This document shows, piece after piece, positions 27,546-36,991 of a DNA stretch of 64,000 bases. Each line of letters begins with the position of its first letter. Within the stretch, counting starts at the first letter, position 1. Source of the DNA: Lunatibacter salilacus (lineage in GTDB: Bacteria > Bacteroidota > Bacteroidia > Cytophagales > Cyclobacteriaceae); contig NZ_VOLC01000026.1 in assembly GCF_009797935.1 (NCBI RefSeq), forward strand, positions 1 to 64,000, given 5' to 3'. Made by a program: the position numbers and the translations under genes. A model generated the notes under the pieces. It did not search any database. It was not told the origin of the DNA and worked only from the letters and a program-made list of their open reading frames with translations.

Positions 27546-28672
27546 GTCTATTTATCAAACCTATCCTGTTAGCTGTAGTCGGATTGATTGCCTTGATTCC
27601 GTTTATGACGGAGTCCGAACGCTTCATGAATGAAGTTTCCGTCAATAGGGAATTGGTAAAGCAGGTGGAAACCGATTCAATCCGATATGATCTATGGCTC
27701 TTGAAAGCTGAAAATGAGCGTCCGGTTCAATATATGGCCGAGATTTTCACCCCAGTCTGCTACTCCGACAAATGCTATCCCGTGTTTATCGATTTCTATT
27801 GGGACCTGCTGGGGAATTTTCAGCATTACGAAATGCCACCTGGCAAAACCCTGACCAAGTTGGACCATATTCTCTTTGAACCAGAAGATTACCAAAAAAT
27901 GCAGAGAATACTGGCAAACACTTCTTCTTTACTCAAAGATTTCAAGGCCGAAGATTTGGTTGTCAGCACGGAAAGCGACTTGCCTTATGGCGTGGATGCG
28001 GTGACCGGAGCCACTTCGAAAACCATTCAAAATGAAGTGATTTCCGGGGCCGTGTATTCCTGCTACACGCTATGGCATTTGGCAAACGGGGAAATTTCCG
28101 CCCAAATAAAAGCTTACACGGAAAAAAATTACGACGACTCGCTCATCATTTCATTTCTGCAAAGCTCGAATTATCATTACCAATATTGGGCGATTGAAAA
28201 TGTACTTACGAGCGGTAGGTGGGATGAAGAGAATTTTAAAACACCCCTTTTAAATATACTCAGGGGAAATAATGTTTTTGTAGCTGAGCATGTACTGGAA
28301 ATAGTACCCAAAAGTGTTTGGGAGGAAACCAAGCAGCAGGAATGGCTGTGGGAAACGTACTTGATGTCCTCCTATCGCTTACAATTGAAGATTTTGGAGA
28401 AGTTTCGACAACTCAAATTAGTTACTTCCCTTCATCATTCCGTCATAACTCAATTGGAAAAATCTAACCAAGAACAGAAGAAGCGGATATTTCTAGTTTT
28501 ATCAAACCATTCTAATTTAACAAAAGAATCCCAGCAGGCACTGATCCCCTATTTGGACGATAATCGCTGGGGTCAAGAGGCACGTGCTGTATTGTCCTTT
28601 CAGAAGAAACTCGATAAGACAGTAAAAAAAGAGATCGATCAGTCCAGAACCACACCAAATCGAAAAAATTGA
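27542..28672 (+). CDS. Membrane-anchored protein with covalent-FMN (flavinylation) motif
   Basis: A 376-residue protein with one N-terminal hydrophobic segment (about 4-22), hence anchored with its bulk outside the cytoplasm. Residues 152-158 read DAVTGAT, an exact match to the Dxx(S/T)GAT motif on which ApbE attaches FMN through the final Thr, here T158, as in NqrC and RnfG. The N-terminal half around it is otherwise unlike NqrC. The C-terminal half is helical, with a HEAT-like look (about 195-365). It overlaps GH2 by 4 bases and precedes the exported FAD oxidoreductase by 19 bases, so a role as electron carrier for it is an attractive inference. No membership in a named family is certain. 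Confidence 0.7.
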   Translation: MSLFIKPILLAVVGLIALIPFMTESERFMNEVSVNRELVKQVETDSIRYDLWLLKAENERPVQYMAEIFTPVCYSDKCYPVFIDFYWDLLGNFQHYEMPPGKTLTKLDHILFEPEDYQKMQRILANTSSLLKDFKAEDLVVSTESDLPYGVDAVTGATSKTIQNEVISGAVYSCYTLWHLANGEISAQIKAYTEKNYDDSLIISFLQSSNYHYQYWAIENVLTSGRWDEENFKTPLLNILRGNNVFVAEHVLEIVPKSVWEETKQQEWLWETYLMSSYRLQLKILEKFRQLKLVTSLHHSVITQLEKSNQEQKKRIFLVLSNHSNLTKESQQALIPYLDDNRWGQEARAVLSFQKKLDKTVKKEIDQSRTTPNRKN

Positions 28673-28691
28673 AACCAAAAATAACTAAACT

Positions 28692-30512
28692 ATGAAAAAG
28701 GCCTTTTTATTAGCGGGAGTTCTCCTGTGCGCCTATTGGGCAAATGCCCAGCAGCGGCTATTTGTTGAAGCAGAATCCTTTGAGCAGACCGGAGGTTGGG
28801 TAGTAGACCAACAATCCTTTGATGTGCTCTATTCTTCCTACCTTATGGCCCACGGAATGGGGAAACCAGTTGCGGATGCTACTACAACTGTTACCTTTCC
28901 CAAAAAGGGTACCTACCATATTTGGGTCCGCACCAAGGATTGGGCTCCCTTCCCAAAGGGACCGGGTGAATTTAAGGTAGTAATCAATGATAAACCTTTG
29001 GATACGGTCTTTGGGGCCGACGGTTCGGCAGACTGGCAGTGGTACTATGGAGGTACTAGGGAAATCACTCAAGAAAAGGCTACGCTTGCGTTGGAGGATC
29101 TTTCCGGATTCAACGGGCGGGTAGATGCTATATATTTTTCTACCGATAAAAAGGATGAGCCTGTCAATGACCATAAGGAGCTGTTGGCCTTCCGAAAGAA
29201 AATGCTAAACCTTACTGATGGACCCGTTGATGCCGGCGAATTTGACCTGGTCGTAGTAGGAGGAGGTATTGCTGGAACTGCTGCGGCCATCTCTGCTTCC
29301 CGGATGGGGTTAAAAGTCGCCCTTATTCAAAATAGACCTGTACTGGGGGGTAACAATAGCTCAGAAATCCGAGTGCATTTGATGGGTAATATAGATCAGA
29401 ATCACTATCCAAGACTGGGAAGAATTGTTCGGGAACTGGATAACGGTGATCCAGGAAACGGCAATCCCGATGGAGACCGCTACGGGGATAAACGAAAATT
29501 GGAAGTGGTGAAAGCAGAACCCAATATCACCCTGTACCTAAATACGCATGTGTACATGGCTGAAATGAAGGACAACCGAATCATCTCCGTAGTTGGCCGG
29601 GACATTAAGACAAATCAAGAATACAGTTTTCGGGGAACATATTTCTCTGATTGCACTGGAGATGGAACCTTAGGCTATTTGGCCGGAGCGGAATATAGGA
29701 TGGGAAGGGAAAGCCGGTCCGAAACAGGTGAATCCCTTGCGGCAGAAGTTGCCGATGATTTTACCCTTGGGACGTCAAACCTATGGGCTTCCTTGCCAAA
29801 GGACCAACCTTCAGATTTTCCCGCTACTCCTTGGGCGATTCAGTTTTCAGACGAATACCATATCGATGACCACAAAGCAGACTGGCAATGGGAGACTGGT
29901 TTTGGAAACTTCAATACCATCTATGAAGCGGAGCAAATTCGTGACCATAACCTACGGGCAATTTTTGGAAACTGGTCCTACCTAAAATCCAACAAAGCAG
30001 ATAAATACAAAAACCATGAATTGGCATGGGTGGCTTATATTGGTGGAAAAAGGGAATCCAGAAGGCTGATGGGCGACCACGTTCTCACGCAAATGGATAT
30101 TCAGGACGGAATTAACTACCCGGATGGATGTGTCACAGCTACCTGGACAATAGATCTCCACTTCCCGGATGAGAAAAATTCTAACTATTTCAAGGGTGAA
30201 GAATTTTTTGCGGCTACTACGCACATTAAGGTAAAGCCCTACACGATTCCTTACCGAAGCCTGTATTCAAGAAATATAGAAAATCTCTTTATGGCTGGAA
30301 GAAATATCAGTACGACTCACGTTGCCTTTGGAAGTACACGCGTGATGAGAACCTGTGGCATGATGGGTGAAGCAGTGGGCTACGCCGCATTTGTCTCCAA
30401 ACTGAAGGGATGTAATCCGCGTGAAGTGTATACCAACCATCTGGATGAATTTATGGGGATTATTTCATCTCCAACCAATATATTTGATTTCCCCACACTT
30501 CCAAGGAATTAA
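28692..30512 (+). CDS. Exported FAD-dependent oxidoreductase with N-terminal carbohydrate-binding-like domain
   Basis: A 606-residue flavoprotein of the FAD_oxidored family. A Sec signal peptide (about 1-19, ANAQQ end; no twin-arginine) precedes a beta-sandwich (about 22-150) with the FVEAESFEQTGGW opening of golvesin/xanthan-lyase-type sugar-binding domains. The FAD domain starts with VVVGGGIAGTAAAISA (about 182-197), followed by RPVLGGNNSSEIR, shared with both cytosolic paralogues. Near the C-terminus RNIENLFMAGRNISTTHVAFG is the usual second flavin-binding region. Its export predicts oxidation of a glycan or glycoside in the periplasm, with the upstream FMN protein a plausible electron acceptor. 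Confidence 0.85.
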   Translation: MKKAFLLAGVLLCAYWANAQQRLFVEAESFEQTGGWVVDQQSFDVLYSSYLMAHGMGKPVADATTTVTFPKKGTYHIWVRTKDWAPFPKGPGEFKVVINDKPLDTVFGADGSADWQWYYGGTREITQEKATLALEDLSGFNGRVDAIYFSTDKKDEPVNDHKELLAFRKKMLNLTDGPVDAGEFDLVVVGGGIAGTAAAISASRMGLKVALIQNRPVLGGNNSSEIRVHLMGNIDQNHYPRLGRIVRELDNGDPGNGNPDGDRYGDKRKLEVVKAEPNITLYLNTHVYMAEMKDNRIISVVGRDIKTNQEYSFRGTYFSDCTGDGTLGYLAGAEYRMGRESRSETGESLAAEVADDFTLGTSNLWASLPKDQPSDFPATPWAIQFSDEYHIDDHKADWQWETGFGNFNTIYEAEQIRDHNLRAIFGNWSYLKSNKADKYKNHELAWVAYIGGKRESRRLMGDHVLTQMDIQDGINYPDGCVTATWTIDLHFPDEKNSNYFKGEEFFAATTHIKVKPYTIPYRSLYSRNIENLFMAGRNISTTHVAFGSTRVMRTCGMMGEAVGYAAFVSKLKGCNPREVYTNHLDEFMGIISSPTNIFDFPTLPRN

Positions 30513-30536
30513 ACCGTAACCTGATAAACGCTATTT

Positions 30537-32225
30537 ATGCAGCAATTAGATGTAATTGTAATCTTGCTTTTTACTGTAATTATACTGGTGGCAGGGTTAT
30601 CATTCGGGAAAAAGGGCGGTGATATGAAGTCCTTCTTTGCTGCGGGAGGGGCCGTTCCATGGCCTATAAACGGCCTCTCCCTTTTTATGAGTTTTTTCTC
30701 AGCGGGTACTTTCGTGGTATGGGGCTCTATAGCCTATGAATGGGGCTGGGTTTCTGTCACCATTCAGATGACCATGTGTGCCAGTGGCTTTATTATTGGA
30801 AAATACCTGGCTCCGAAGTGGAAAGAAACGCAGGTCTTGACAGTCGCCCAGTACCTCACCAACCGGTTTGGAAGAGGGGTACAGCGTTATTATACTTACA
30901 TATTCTTATTTCTTTCACTTGGTTATACAGGAGCTTTTCTTTATCCGGTTGCTAAAATAGTGAATGTGGTTACCGGGTTTGACATCTATTATGCCATACT
31001 GTTATTGGGAGGAATTATTATGGTCTATACGGCTGTAGGAGGGTTGTGGGCTGTTGTGGTGACAGATGTCCTTCAATTTGTTATCCTGACGGCTGCGGTT
31101 TTGATTGTTCTCCCCTTATCCTTGGATAAGGTAGGAGGGATGTCCAACTTTCTGGAGACAGCTCCCGATACATTTTTCAATATATTCAACGGGGAATATA
31201 CCCCGCTGTTTATCTTCGCATTTATAGGTTACAATACCATTTTTATTGGTGGCAATTGGGCCTATGTACAGCGGTACACTTCGGTTTCGACCGTACGCAA
31301 TGCAAGTAAGGTGGGTTATCTTTTTGGTGCATTGTATCTAATCAGTCCATTGATTTGGATGCTGCCGCCGATGATCTACCGGGTCATCGACCCGAGTTTG
31401 GTAGGGCTGGAATCCGAAGGTGCCTACCTGATGATGTGCATGGCGGTATTGCCTATGGGTATGCTTGGTCTAATGTTGGGAGGGATGATTTTTGCAACGG
31501 CAAGTTCGGTAAATACTTCCCTTAATTTGGCCGCTGCGGTGTTAACAAACGATATTTACAAACCTTTATTTCCGAACGCATCCAATAAGAAGTTGATGCA
31601 GGTGGCGCGAATAGCAACCTTGCTCTTTGGTTTAGGAACCGTTGGTGTGGCATTTATGGTGCCCATGGCCGGTGGAATCGTTGAGGTGGTGTTGAGTATT
31701 GGTGCGGTTACAGGTGGGGCTTTGTATGGACCGGCCATTTGGGGCCTTTTTTCCAAACGACAAACTGGAGCCTCCATTCTCTGGGTGACCGGAATAAGTT
31801 TGGGAGTCAATCTTTTTTTCAAATTTGTGTCTCCGGTGTTGATAAATATTAAGTTGGATAGGAGTGAGGAGATGTTTTTGGGTGTTGGGCTGCCAATATT
31901 ATTGCTTGCGTTTTATGAATTGTGGGCACGCCAACGAGGTAGGTTCAGTAGTCAATATGCCTCATTTATTAAAGGTAAAATGGAAGTAACTGACATTGAA
32001 GATAGTGATAGTCACCGACAAAACAAGTATGGCATACGGGTGCTTGGTCTGGCATTTCTAGCCATAGGCTTCATTTTTATTGCACTGGGGATAAATGCCG
32101 ATAAAGGAGCGGTTTATACCTTAGTAATGGGGGGGATAATAACGGTGCTGGGGATAACGCTTATTTGGCGGACCAGAACGGAAAATATAATAAGGGACAA
32201 AGTTGAATCAGGTAAACTGAAATGA
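30537..32225 (+). CDS. Sodium:solute symporter (SSS family)
   Basis: A 562-residue integral membrane protein with about 13-14 hydrophobic segments. SSS features are GGDMKSFFAAGGAVPWPINGL near the N-terminus (about 27-47) and MGLGMIFATASSVNTSLN-like TM9 text (LGGMIFATASSVNTSLN, about 319-335). It lies between two FAD oxidoreductases with gaps of 24 and 1 bases, so it should import the small product made in the periplasm, perhaps an oxidised or deglycosylated monomer. The substrate cannot be read from sequence. Confidence 0.87.
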   Translation: MQQLDVIVILLFTVIILVAGLSFGKKGGDMKSFFAAGGAVPWPINGLSLFMSFFSAGTFVVWGSIAYEWGWVSVTIQMTMCASGFIIGKYLAPKWKETQVLTVAQYLTNRFGRGVQRYYTYIFLFLSLGYTGAFLYPVAKIVNVVTGFDIYYAILLLGGIIMVYTAVGGLWAVVVTDVLQFVILTAAVLIVLPLSLDKVGGMSNFLETAPDTFFNIFNGEYTPLFIFAFIGYNTIFIGGNWAYVQRYTSVSTVRNASKVGYLFGALYLISPLIWMLPPMIYRVIDPSLVGLESEGAYLMMCMAVLPMGMLGLMLGGMIFATASSVNTSLNLAAAVLTNDIYKPLFPNASNKKLMQVARIATLLFGLGTVGVAFMVPMAGGIVEVVLSIGAVTGGALYGPAIWGLFSKRQTGASILWVTGISLGVNLFFKFVSPVLINIKLDRSEEMFLGVGLPILLLAFYELWARQRGRFSSQYASFIKGKMEVTDIEDSDSHRQNKYGIRVLGLAFLAIGFIFIALGINADKGAVYTLVMGGIITVLGITLIWRTRTENIIRDKVESGKLK

Positions 32226-32226
32226 T

Positions 32227-34506
32227 ATGATAAAGGAAAACGGTTTTCCTGAAAAGCGGAAACTAAAAGAAATTAAGGTTGAAACAGACCTTATCATCGT
32301 GGGAGGAGGTATGGCTGGGACCTGTTGTGCCATCACTGCAGCAAGAGCGGGACTACGTGTTACCTTGGTACAAGACAGACCTGTGCTTGGAGGCAACGCC
32401 TCCTCGGAGATACGGCTTTGGATTTTGGGAGCAACTTCCCATATGGGAAACAACAACCGATGGGCACGGGAAGGAGGTGTTATAGACGAGATCTTGGTGG
32501 AGAATCTGTACCGAAATCCGGAAGGAAATCCTTTAATCCTGGATACGATATTGTTGGAAAAAGTAACACTGGAACCCAGTATAAAACTCTTGCTTAATAC
32601 CGCTGTACATGACTTGGAAAAAAAAGGAGATGACGAAATTTCTTGTGCACATGCATTTTGTAGTCAAAACTCTACCAGCTATGCGTTATATGCCCCCTTC
32701 TTTGTAGACGCATCAGGGGATGGCATTCTGGGGTTTTTGGCAGGTGCTGCATTCCGGATGGGAGCTGAGAAAGCCGATGAATTTGACGAAGCTTTTGCGC
32801 CGGATCATGGGTATGGCGAACTCTTGGGGCATTCACTTTATTTTTACAGCAAAGCCACCGATAAGCCTGTTCGATTTATAGCTCCATCCTATGCCCATAA
32901 AGCTTTGGCTGACTTACCGCGATTCAGGAGTTTTAATATGAAAGATCACGGCTGCAGGTTGTGGTGGGTAGAGTACGGGGGTAGGATGGATACCATCCAT
33001 GAAAGTGAAACGATTAAATGGGAACTTTGGAAAGTGATCTACGCAATCTGGGATCATATCAAAAACTCCGGAGAGTTTCCCGACATGACTAACCATACAC
33101 TTGAATGGGTAGGTACTATCCCCGGAAAGCGGGAAAGTCGCCGTTTTGAAGGGGATTATATGCTGCATCAAAAAGACCTTGTGGAGCAGCGTGAGCATGC
33201 AGATGCAGTTTCCTTTGGGGGGTGGGCATTGGATTTACACCCGGCCGACGGAGTATATGGGGATAAGCCCGGATGTACCCAATGGCATGCCAAAGGGGTT
33301 TACCAAATTCCCTTCCGGACCATGTATAGCCGGAATATAAATAACCTTTTTCTGGGCGGAAGAAGTATAAGTGCAAGTCATGTTGCTTTTGGTTCTTCCC
33401 GTGTGATGGCCACCTGTGCCCATAATGCACAAGCTGTGGCATTGGCTGCCAAGCTTTGTGTAGAACATAATTTGTATCCAAAAGATATATCAGCACCCAA
33501 ATGGATAAAGATCTTACAAAAAGACCTGCTAAAAACAGGGCATTATATTCCCAAATTGAACCTAGAGGATTCTGAAGAACTGGTTCAACATGCCACCCTT
33601 AAGTCCTCATCTACCTTTCAACTTCAGAAATTTCCTGCGGATGGCCCTTGGAAGCACCTGGAATTTTCCATGGCCCAACTTGTTCCTTTTCCCGCAGGGC
33701 AAATTCCCGAAATGTCGGTTCCTATCAAAGCCAGCGAACCTACTACGATTCACTTACAATTACTAGCTGCTTCCAAACCGGGAAATTTCACACCTGATGT
33801 GGTGTTGGAAGAGCAGTGGATTGAGATAAATAAAGGAGAAAATCAAACGTCTTTTTCGTTTGATTATGAGTTAGTTGATCCGGGTTATCTCTTTCTTGCC
33901 TTTCATGCAAACTCTTTGGTGGAAGTGAAGTGTACCCAACAGCGGGTTAGTGGTCTGCTGACGGTTTTTCAAAAATTCAACAAGGCAGTGGCAGTTAGTA
34001 GTAGGCAAGAGCCTCCTGAGAGTATAGGGATAGATGCATTTGATTTCTGGCTGCCGGAGCGTCGGCCTGGTGGGCATAATCTGGCCATCACTTTCAGTAA
34101 GCCGTTGGATATATTCCCGACGCAGCATCTGACCAATGGAGTATTTAGACCATCCTTACTATCAAACTGTTGGGTGGCGGACCCATCGGACAGTGAACCA
34201 TCACTTGATATAATCTGGGATAAAAAACAGAATATCAGTGAAATAAAATTATTCTTCGACACCGATTCGGATCATCCCATGGAATCGACTTTAATGGGAC
34301 ATCCGGAATCGGAGATTCCTTTCTGTGTGCCTTATGTTAAGATTTGTGCCGGAACTGGCGATCTTCTCGCTGAAATCAAAGATAACCATCAATCCGTTTT
34401 TACGCTGACATTAAAAGAAGCAGTAGAAACTAAACAGCTTAAAATTTATCTACAACATCCTAGTGCGCAGGTACCTGCCTCGCTCTTTGGCGTACTTTGC
34501 TATTAA
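32227..34506 (+). CDS. FAD-dependent oxidoreductase (FAD_oxidored family), cytosolic paralogue
   Basis: A 759-residue flavoprotein without signal peptide, strikingly similar along its length to the one at 13191. Shared features are GGGMAGTCCAITAAR (about 26-40, FAD binding, with an unusual Cys pair), QDRPVLGGNASSEIRLWIL, NNNRWAREGGVIDEIL, FVDASGDGI and WVGTIPGKRESRRFEGDYM. The C-terminal third is a beta-rich region with FDFWLPERRPGGHN. It begins 1 base after the symporter stop, implying translational coupling. Probably it oxidises the imported sugar derivative; the reaction is unknown. Confidence 0.87.
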   Translation: MIKENGFPEKRKLKEIKVETDLIIVGGGMAGTCCAITAARAGLRVTLVQDRPVLGGNASSEIRLWILGATSHMGNNNRWAREGGVIDEILVENLYRNPEGNPLILDTILLEKVTLEPSIKLLLNTAVHDLEKKGDDEISCAHAFCSQNSTSYALYAPFFVDASGDGILGFLAGAAFRMGAEKADEFDEAFAPDHGYGELLGHSLYFYSKATDKPVRFIAPSYAHKALADLPRFRSFNMKDHGCRLWWVEYGGRMDTIHESETIKWELWKVIYAIWDHIKNSGEFPDMTNHTLEWVGTIPGKRESRRFEGDYMLHQKDLVEQREHADAVSFGGWALDLHPADGVYGDKPGCTQWHAKGVYQIPFRTMYSRNINNLFLGGRSISASHVAFGSSRVMATCAHNAQAVALAAKLCVEHNLYPKDISAPKWIKILQKDLLKTGHYIPKLNLEDSEELVQHATLKSSSTFQLQKFPADGPWKHLEFSMAQLVPFPAGQIPEMSVPIKASEPTTIHLQLLAASKPGNFTPDVVLEEQWIEINKGENQTSFSFDYELVDPGYLFLAFHANSLVEVKCTQQRVSGLLTVFQKFNKAVAVSSRQEPPESIGIDAFDFWLPERRPGGHNLAITFSKPLDIFPTQHLTNGVFRPSLLSNCWVADPSDSEPSLDIIWDKKQNISEIKLFFDTDSDHPMESTLMGHPESEIPFCVPYVKICAGTGDLLAEIKDNHQSVFTLTLKEAVETKQLKIYLQHPSAQVPASLFGVLCY

Positions 34507-34519
34507 ATAATAATACCCC

Positions 34520-36814
34520 ATGAATATAACACCCACATCCAGAATAATTTGTTTTTTACTATTCCTGTTTGGAGCGACGGATACTTTCGGTCAAAATAAC
34601 CTCTCCCTTACAGGTCAGGCCACGGTAAGTTCCAGCCAAAGCCAATCATCGCCAAGTGCTGCTATCGACGGTGACCCGAATACCTTTTGGTCCAGTGAAG
34701 CAGAAGACCGTAGTGCCTGGTTGACGGTACGCTTGCCCGGAGCGACTGAACTGACTCGCATTTCAATTCAATTTGGACCAGAAAGAAAACCGAGTAGTAA
34801 ATTCCACCTCCAGTATTTACTGAACGGAGAATGGAGAAATGTTGAGACAATTGAAAATAACACGTCAGTAAGTGTAGCTATTGAATTAAAGAAGGAATTG
34901 TTGACAGACAGAATTAGACTGGCTGCAGCGGATCAGCAACCTATGCAGGTGATTGATTTTGGTTTGTATGGTCAGGTATATGTGGATACGGTAGATTTGG
35001 CAGCGAAACCTATTCTGGTTAACCAAAGTGGGTATAACCTCAATAGGCCAAAACGTTTCTCCGCGCCGGAAATAAAGGATCAAACCCCTTTTGTTATTTC
35101 AGAAGTTGGAAGCGAAAAGGTGCTGTACGAAGGAGTTATCCAAGGTGGAAAGGGAGACTTCTCCGGATTCAATCCTGCATCTAAGGCCGAATATGTAGTC
35201 AAGTCAGCCGGAGAGGAATCCTTTCCATTTCGGATAGGACCCAACTGGTTGGAAAGAGTATCCTACAGAGGAATGCTGGACTTTATGATTGGTGCCAGGC
35301 ATTATGTGGGCAATGTGGATGATATCAGGCCTATATCCTTTGAATGGAGGGATGGGGATTTTTTCAACTGGGCTATGCAAAGCCTTGTGGCAATGTATCT
35401 TTCCAATCCGGAGGCCTATGAGCGCATGGAAGTGACATCAGCCTATGTTCCAAACGAATCTTTTCCAGAAAAATACAGGGGCTTTTGGGGTAACCTGGAT
35501 GCCTATGGCCCTGAAACTCCCGATATCATACAACTGATTCATTGGGATGCGGATGTTAAAGTATCAAAAAAGCTGGATCATGAGATGCAAAAAGCGGAAC
35601 TGGCTCATTTTCTATATGCCTGGCCTTTTCTAAAAAAATGGTTGCCTCGACAAAATTTCGATGCTGTCTTTGCTTATGCCATCTCTGTTTGGGAAAAATC
35701 AGATGTTTCCAAGCATTCACTTTCCCAATATGACCTTAGTCCCGAACACAATCTGTTAGCCCTAAAAACGCAATTGGGAACGACGAAAGGAGAGATGCCT
35801 CCCGGGTTTTCCGTTATCCCCAATTTGATGATGTATGAAGTCGCCATTCGGGAAGGAGCTCCTAATGCGGAAAAGTACTTTCAGGCGGCATATAATCAAA
35901 TGGATTGGATGATTGAGAATTTGGACTGGCATGATCCCATGACTACTAAGGGGCAACGAATGTCAGAACACATCACCATGCGGGCATTTGCATTTTTCCA
36001 TACGCAATATCCAGACCGTATGCCAGAAGGTTTAAAAGAAAAAGTGGATGAGTGGGCCAAAATTGCCATTTCCCGTTCAGACAATATGTGGGATTTCCGC
36101 AAATACGATGACGATGAATGGACACCTCCCGGTTGGAATGAGACAGGAAATATATTGGGTTTTCCAGCTTCTGCCTTTGCCGCAATGACGGTATTGGAGG
36201 ATTCAGAATTAAAGGAACAAATGGAGATTTTAGCGTGGTCCAATTTCGAAAATGCCTTTGGTAGAAATCCCACAGGCCGACATTTTTCCTATAAAGGTCC
36301 TGAGGAAGTAGAAGGGGTGGATTTGGGCTGGTATAGCCGGCATAAAGGGGGTATAGGACTTTTGGACGAATTGCCGTTTGTCTTTGATGGCTCCCCAAAA
36401 TCCTTTCACTATCCCAACCATCCCGAGGCGGGTAACGTAGGCTGGACGGAAGGCTGGGTGCAGTTCAATACGGCTTATAATACCAGCATGGCGTATATGG
36501 CGAATTATTATACCGATATTTCTTTAACAAAGTCCGGAGACAACCAATTGCGTATCCAATTAGAAGCACCGTTAAACTTTAATCAAGAGACAGTGGACTC
36601 TGCGGATGTACAGCTTTGCAATGCAGACGGGACATGCATGCCTGTGAATTTGGTTGAAAACGACCCTTATTCTAAATTCCTGTCAGGGTCGTTGGAAATC
36701 GTTGGAAATGAAATTCGTAATAACGGCCAGGTAATTCGGCTTGAGAAAGGGGATATTCTTTCGGTTAGTTATGGGTATGGATATTTTATGAGGACGGCGG
36801 AATTGGTGTGGTAG
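34520..36814 (+). CDS. Secreted GH9-like (alpha/alpha6-barrel) glycosidase with N-terminal discoidin domain
   Basis: A 764-residue exported protein. After the signal peptide (about 1-24) comes a discoidin/CBM32-type domain (about 26-155: SSQSQSSPSAAIDGDPNTFW), then an Ig-like module beginning LVNQSGYNLNRPKRF (about 166), typical of GH9 cellulases, and a helical catalytic region to about 680. FGRNPTGRHF (about 579-588) matches the GH9 GRNP signature and WTEGWVQFNTAYN may carry the acid Glu. The canonical DAGDY base motif is not clear (WDAD near 343), so activity and family remain tentative. It closes the operon, 13 bases after the oxidoreductase. Confidence 0.72.
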   Translation: MNITPTSRIICFLLFLFGATDTFGQNNLSLTGQATVSSSQSQSSPSAAIDGDPNTFWSSEAEDRSAWLTVRLPGATELTRISIQFGPERKPSSKFHLQYLLNGEWRNVETIENNTSVSVAIELKKELLTDRIRLAAADQQPMQVIDFGLYGQVYVDTVDLAAKPILVNQSGYNLNRPKRFSAPEIKDQTPFVISEVGSEKVLYEGVIQGGKGDFSGFNPASKAEYVVKSAGEESFPFRIGPNWLERVSYRGMLDFMIGARHYVGNVDDIRPISFEWRDGDFFNWAMQSLVAMYLSNPEAYERMEVTSAYVPNESFPEKYRGFWGNLDAYGPETPDIIQLIHWDADVKVSKKLDHEMQKAELAHFLYAWPFLKKWLPRQNFDAVFAYAISVWEKSDVSKHSLSQYDLSPEHNLLALKTQLGTTKGEMPPGFSVIPNLMMYEVAIREGAPNAEKYFQAAYNQMDWMIENLDWHDPMTTKGQRMSEHITMRAFAFFHTQYPDRMPEGLKEKVDEWAKIAISRSDNMWDFRKYDDDEWTPPGWNETGNILGFPASAFAAMTVLEDSELKEQMEILAWSNFENAFGRNPTGRHFSYKGPEEVEGVDLGWYSRHKGGIGLLDELPFVFDGSPKSFHYPNHPEAGNVGWTEGWVQFNTAYNTSMAYMANYYTDISLTKSGDNQLRIQLEAPLNFNQETVDSADVQLCNADGTCMPVNLVENDPYSKFLSGSLEIVGNEIRNNGQVIRLEKGDILSVSYGYGYFMRTAELVW

Positions 36815-36843
36815 TTTTTTAAAGGGAAATATGGTGGAAATCG

Positions 36844-36893
36844 GAGCGCAGCGTAGACCCTGAGGAACGTAGCGGTTCAGGGTATAGTAGAAA
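36844..36893 (+). repeat. 50-base intergenic repeat A, copy 1
   Basis: Begins GAGCGCAGCGTAGACCC and ends GGGTATAGTAGAAA, with an internal hairpin ACCCTGA / TCAGGGT. It is identical to the copy at 37036-37085 except for three bases. It lies in the 491-base gap (36815-37305) after the GH9-like gene. Confidence 0.8.
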
Positions 36894-36913
36894 TATGGCC
36901 TAAGGCCGAAATA
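36891..36913 (+). repeat. GGCCTAAGGCC palindromic repeat B, copy 1
   Basis: AAATATGGCCTAAGGCCGAAATA, of which GGCC(T/A)..GGCC is the palindromic core, recurs at 36992-37017, in inverted form at 37156-37206, and once at 56010-56036. It directly abuts repeat A. Confidence 0.75.
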
Positions 36914-36991
36914 GGGAAATGATATTCATTGATATTAGGGTATAGATCCAATTTTCAATTATTAATTTTGAAATACGGTAGAAATAAGGTT

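Noticed and set aside
27542-28672. Assignment of the 376-residue protein as NqrC/RnfG
   Set aside because: Only the short flavinylation motif matches; no Nqr or Rnf genes are nearby and the rest of the sequence differs.
30524-30533. AAACGCTATT as a third LacI half-site before the PUL symporter
   Set aside because: Two of ten positions differ and it lies in a 24-base gap inside an operon; likely chance.
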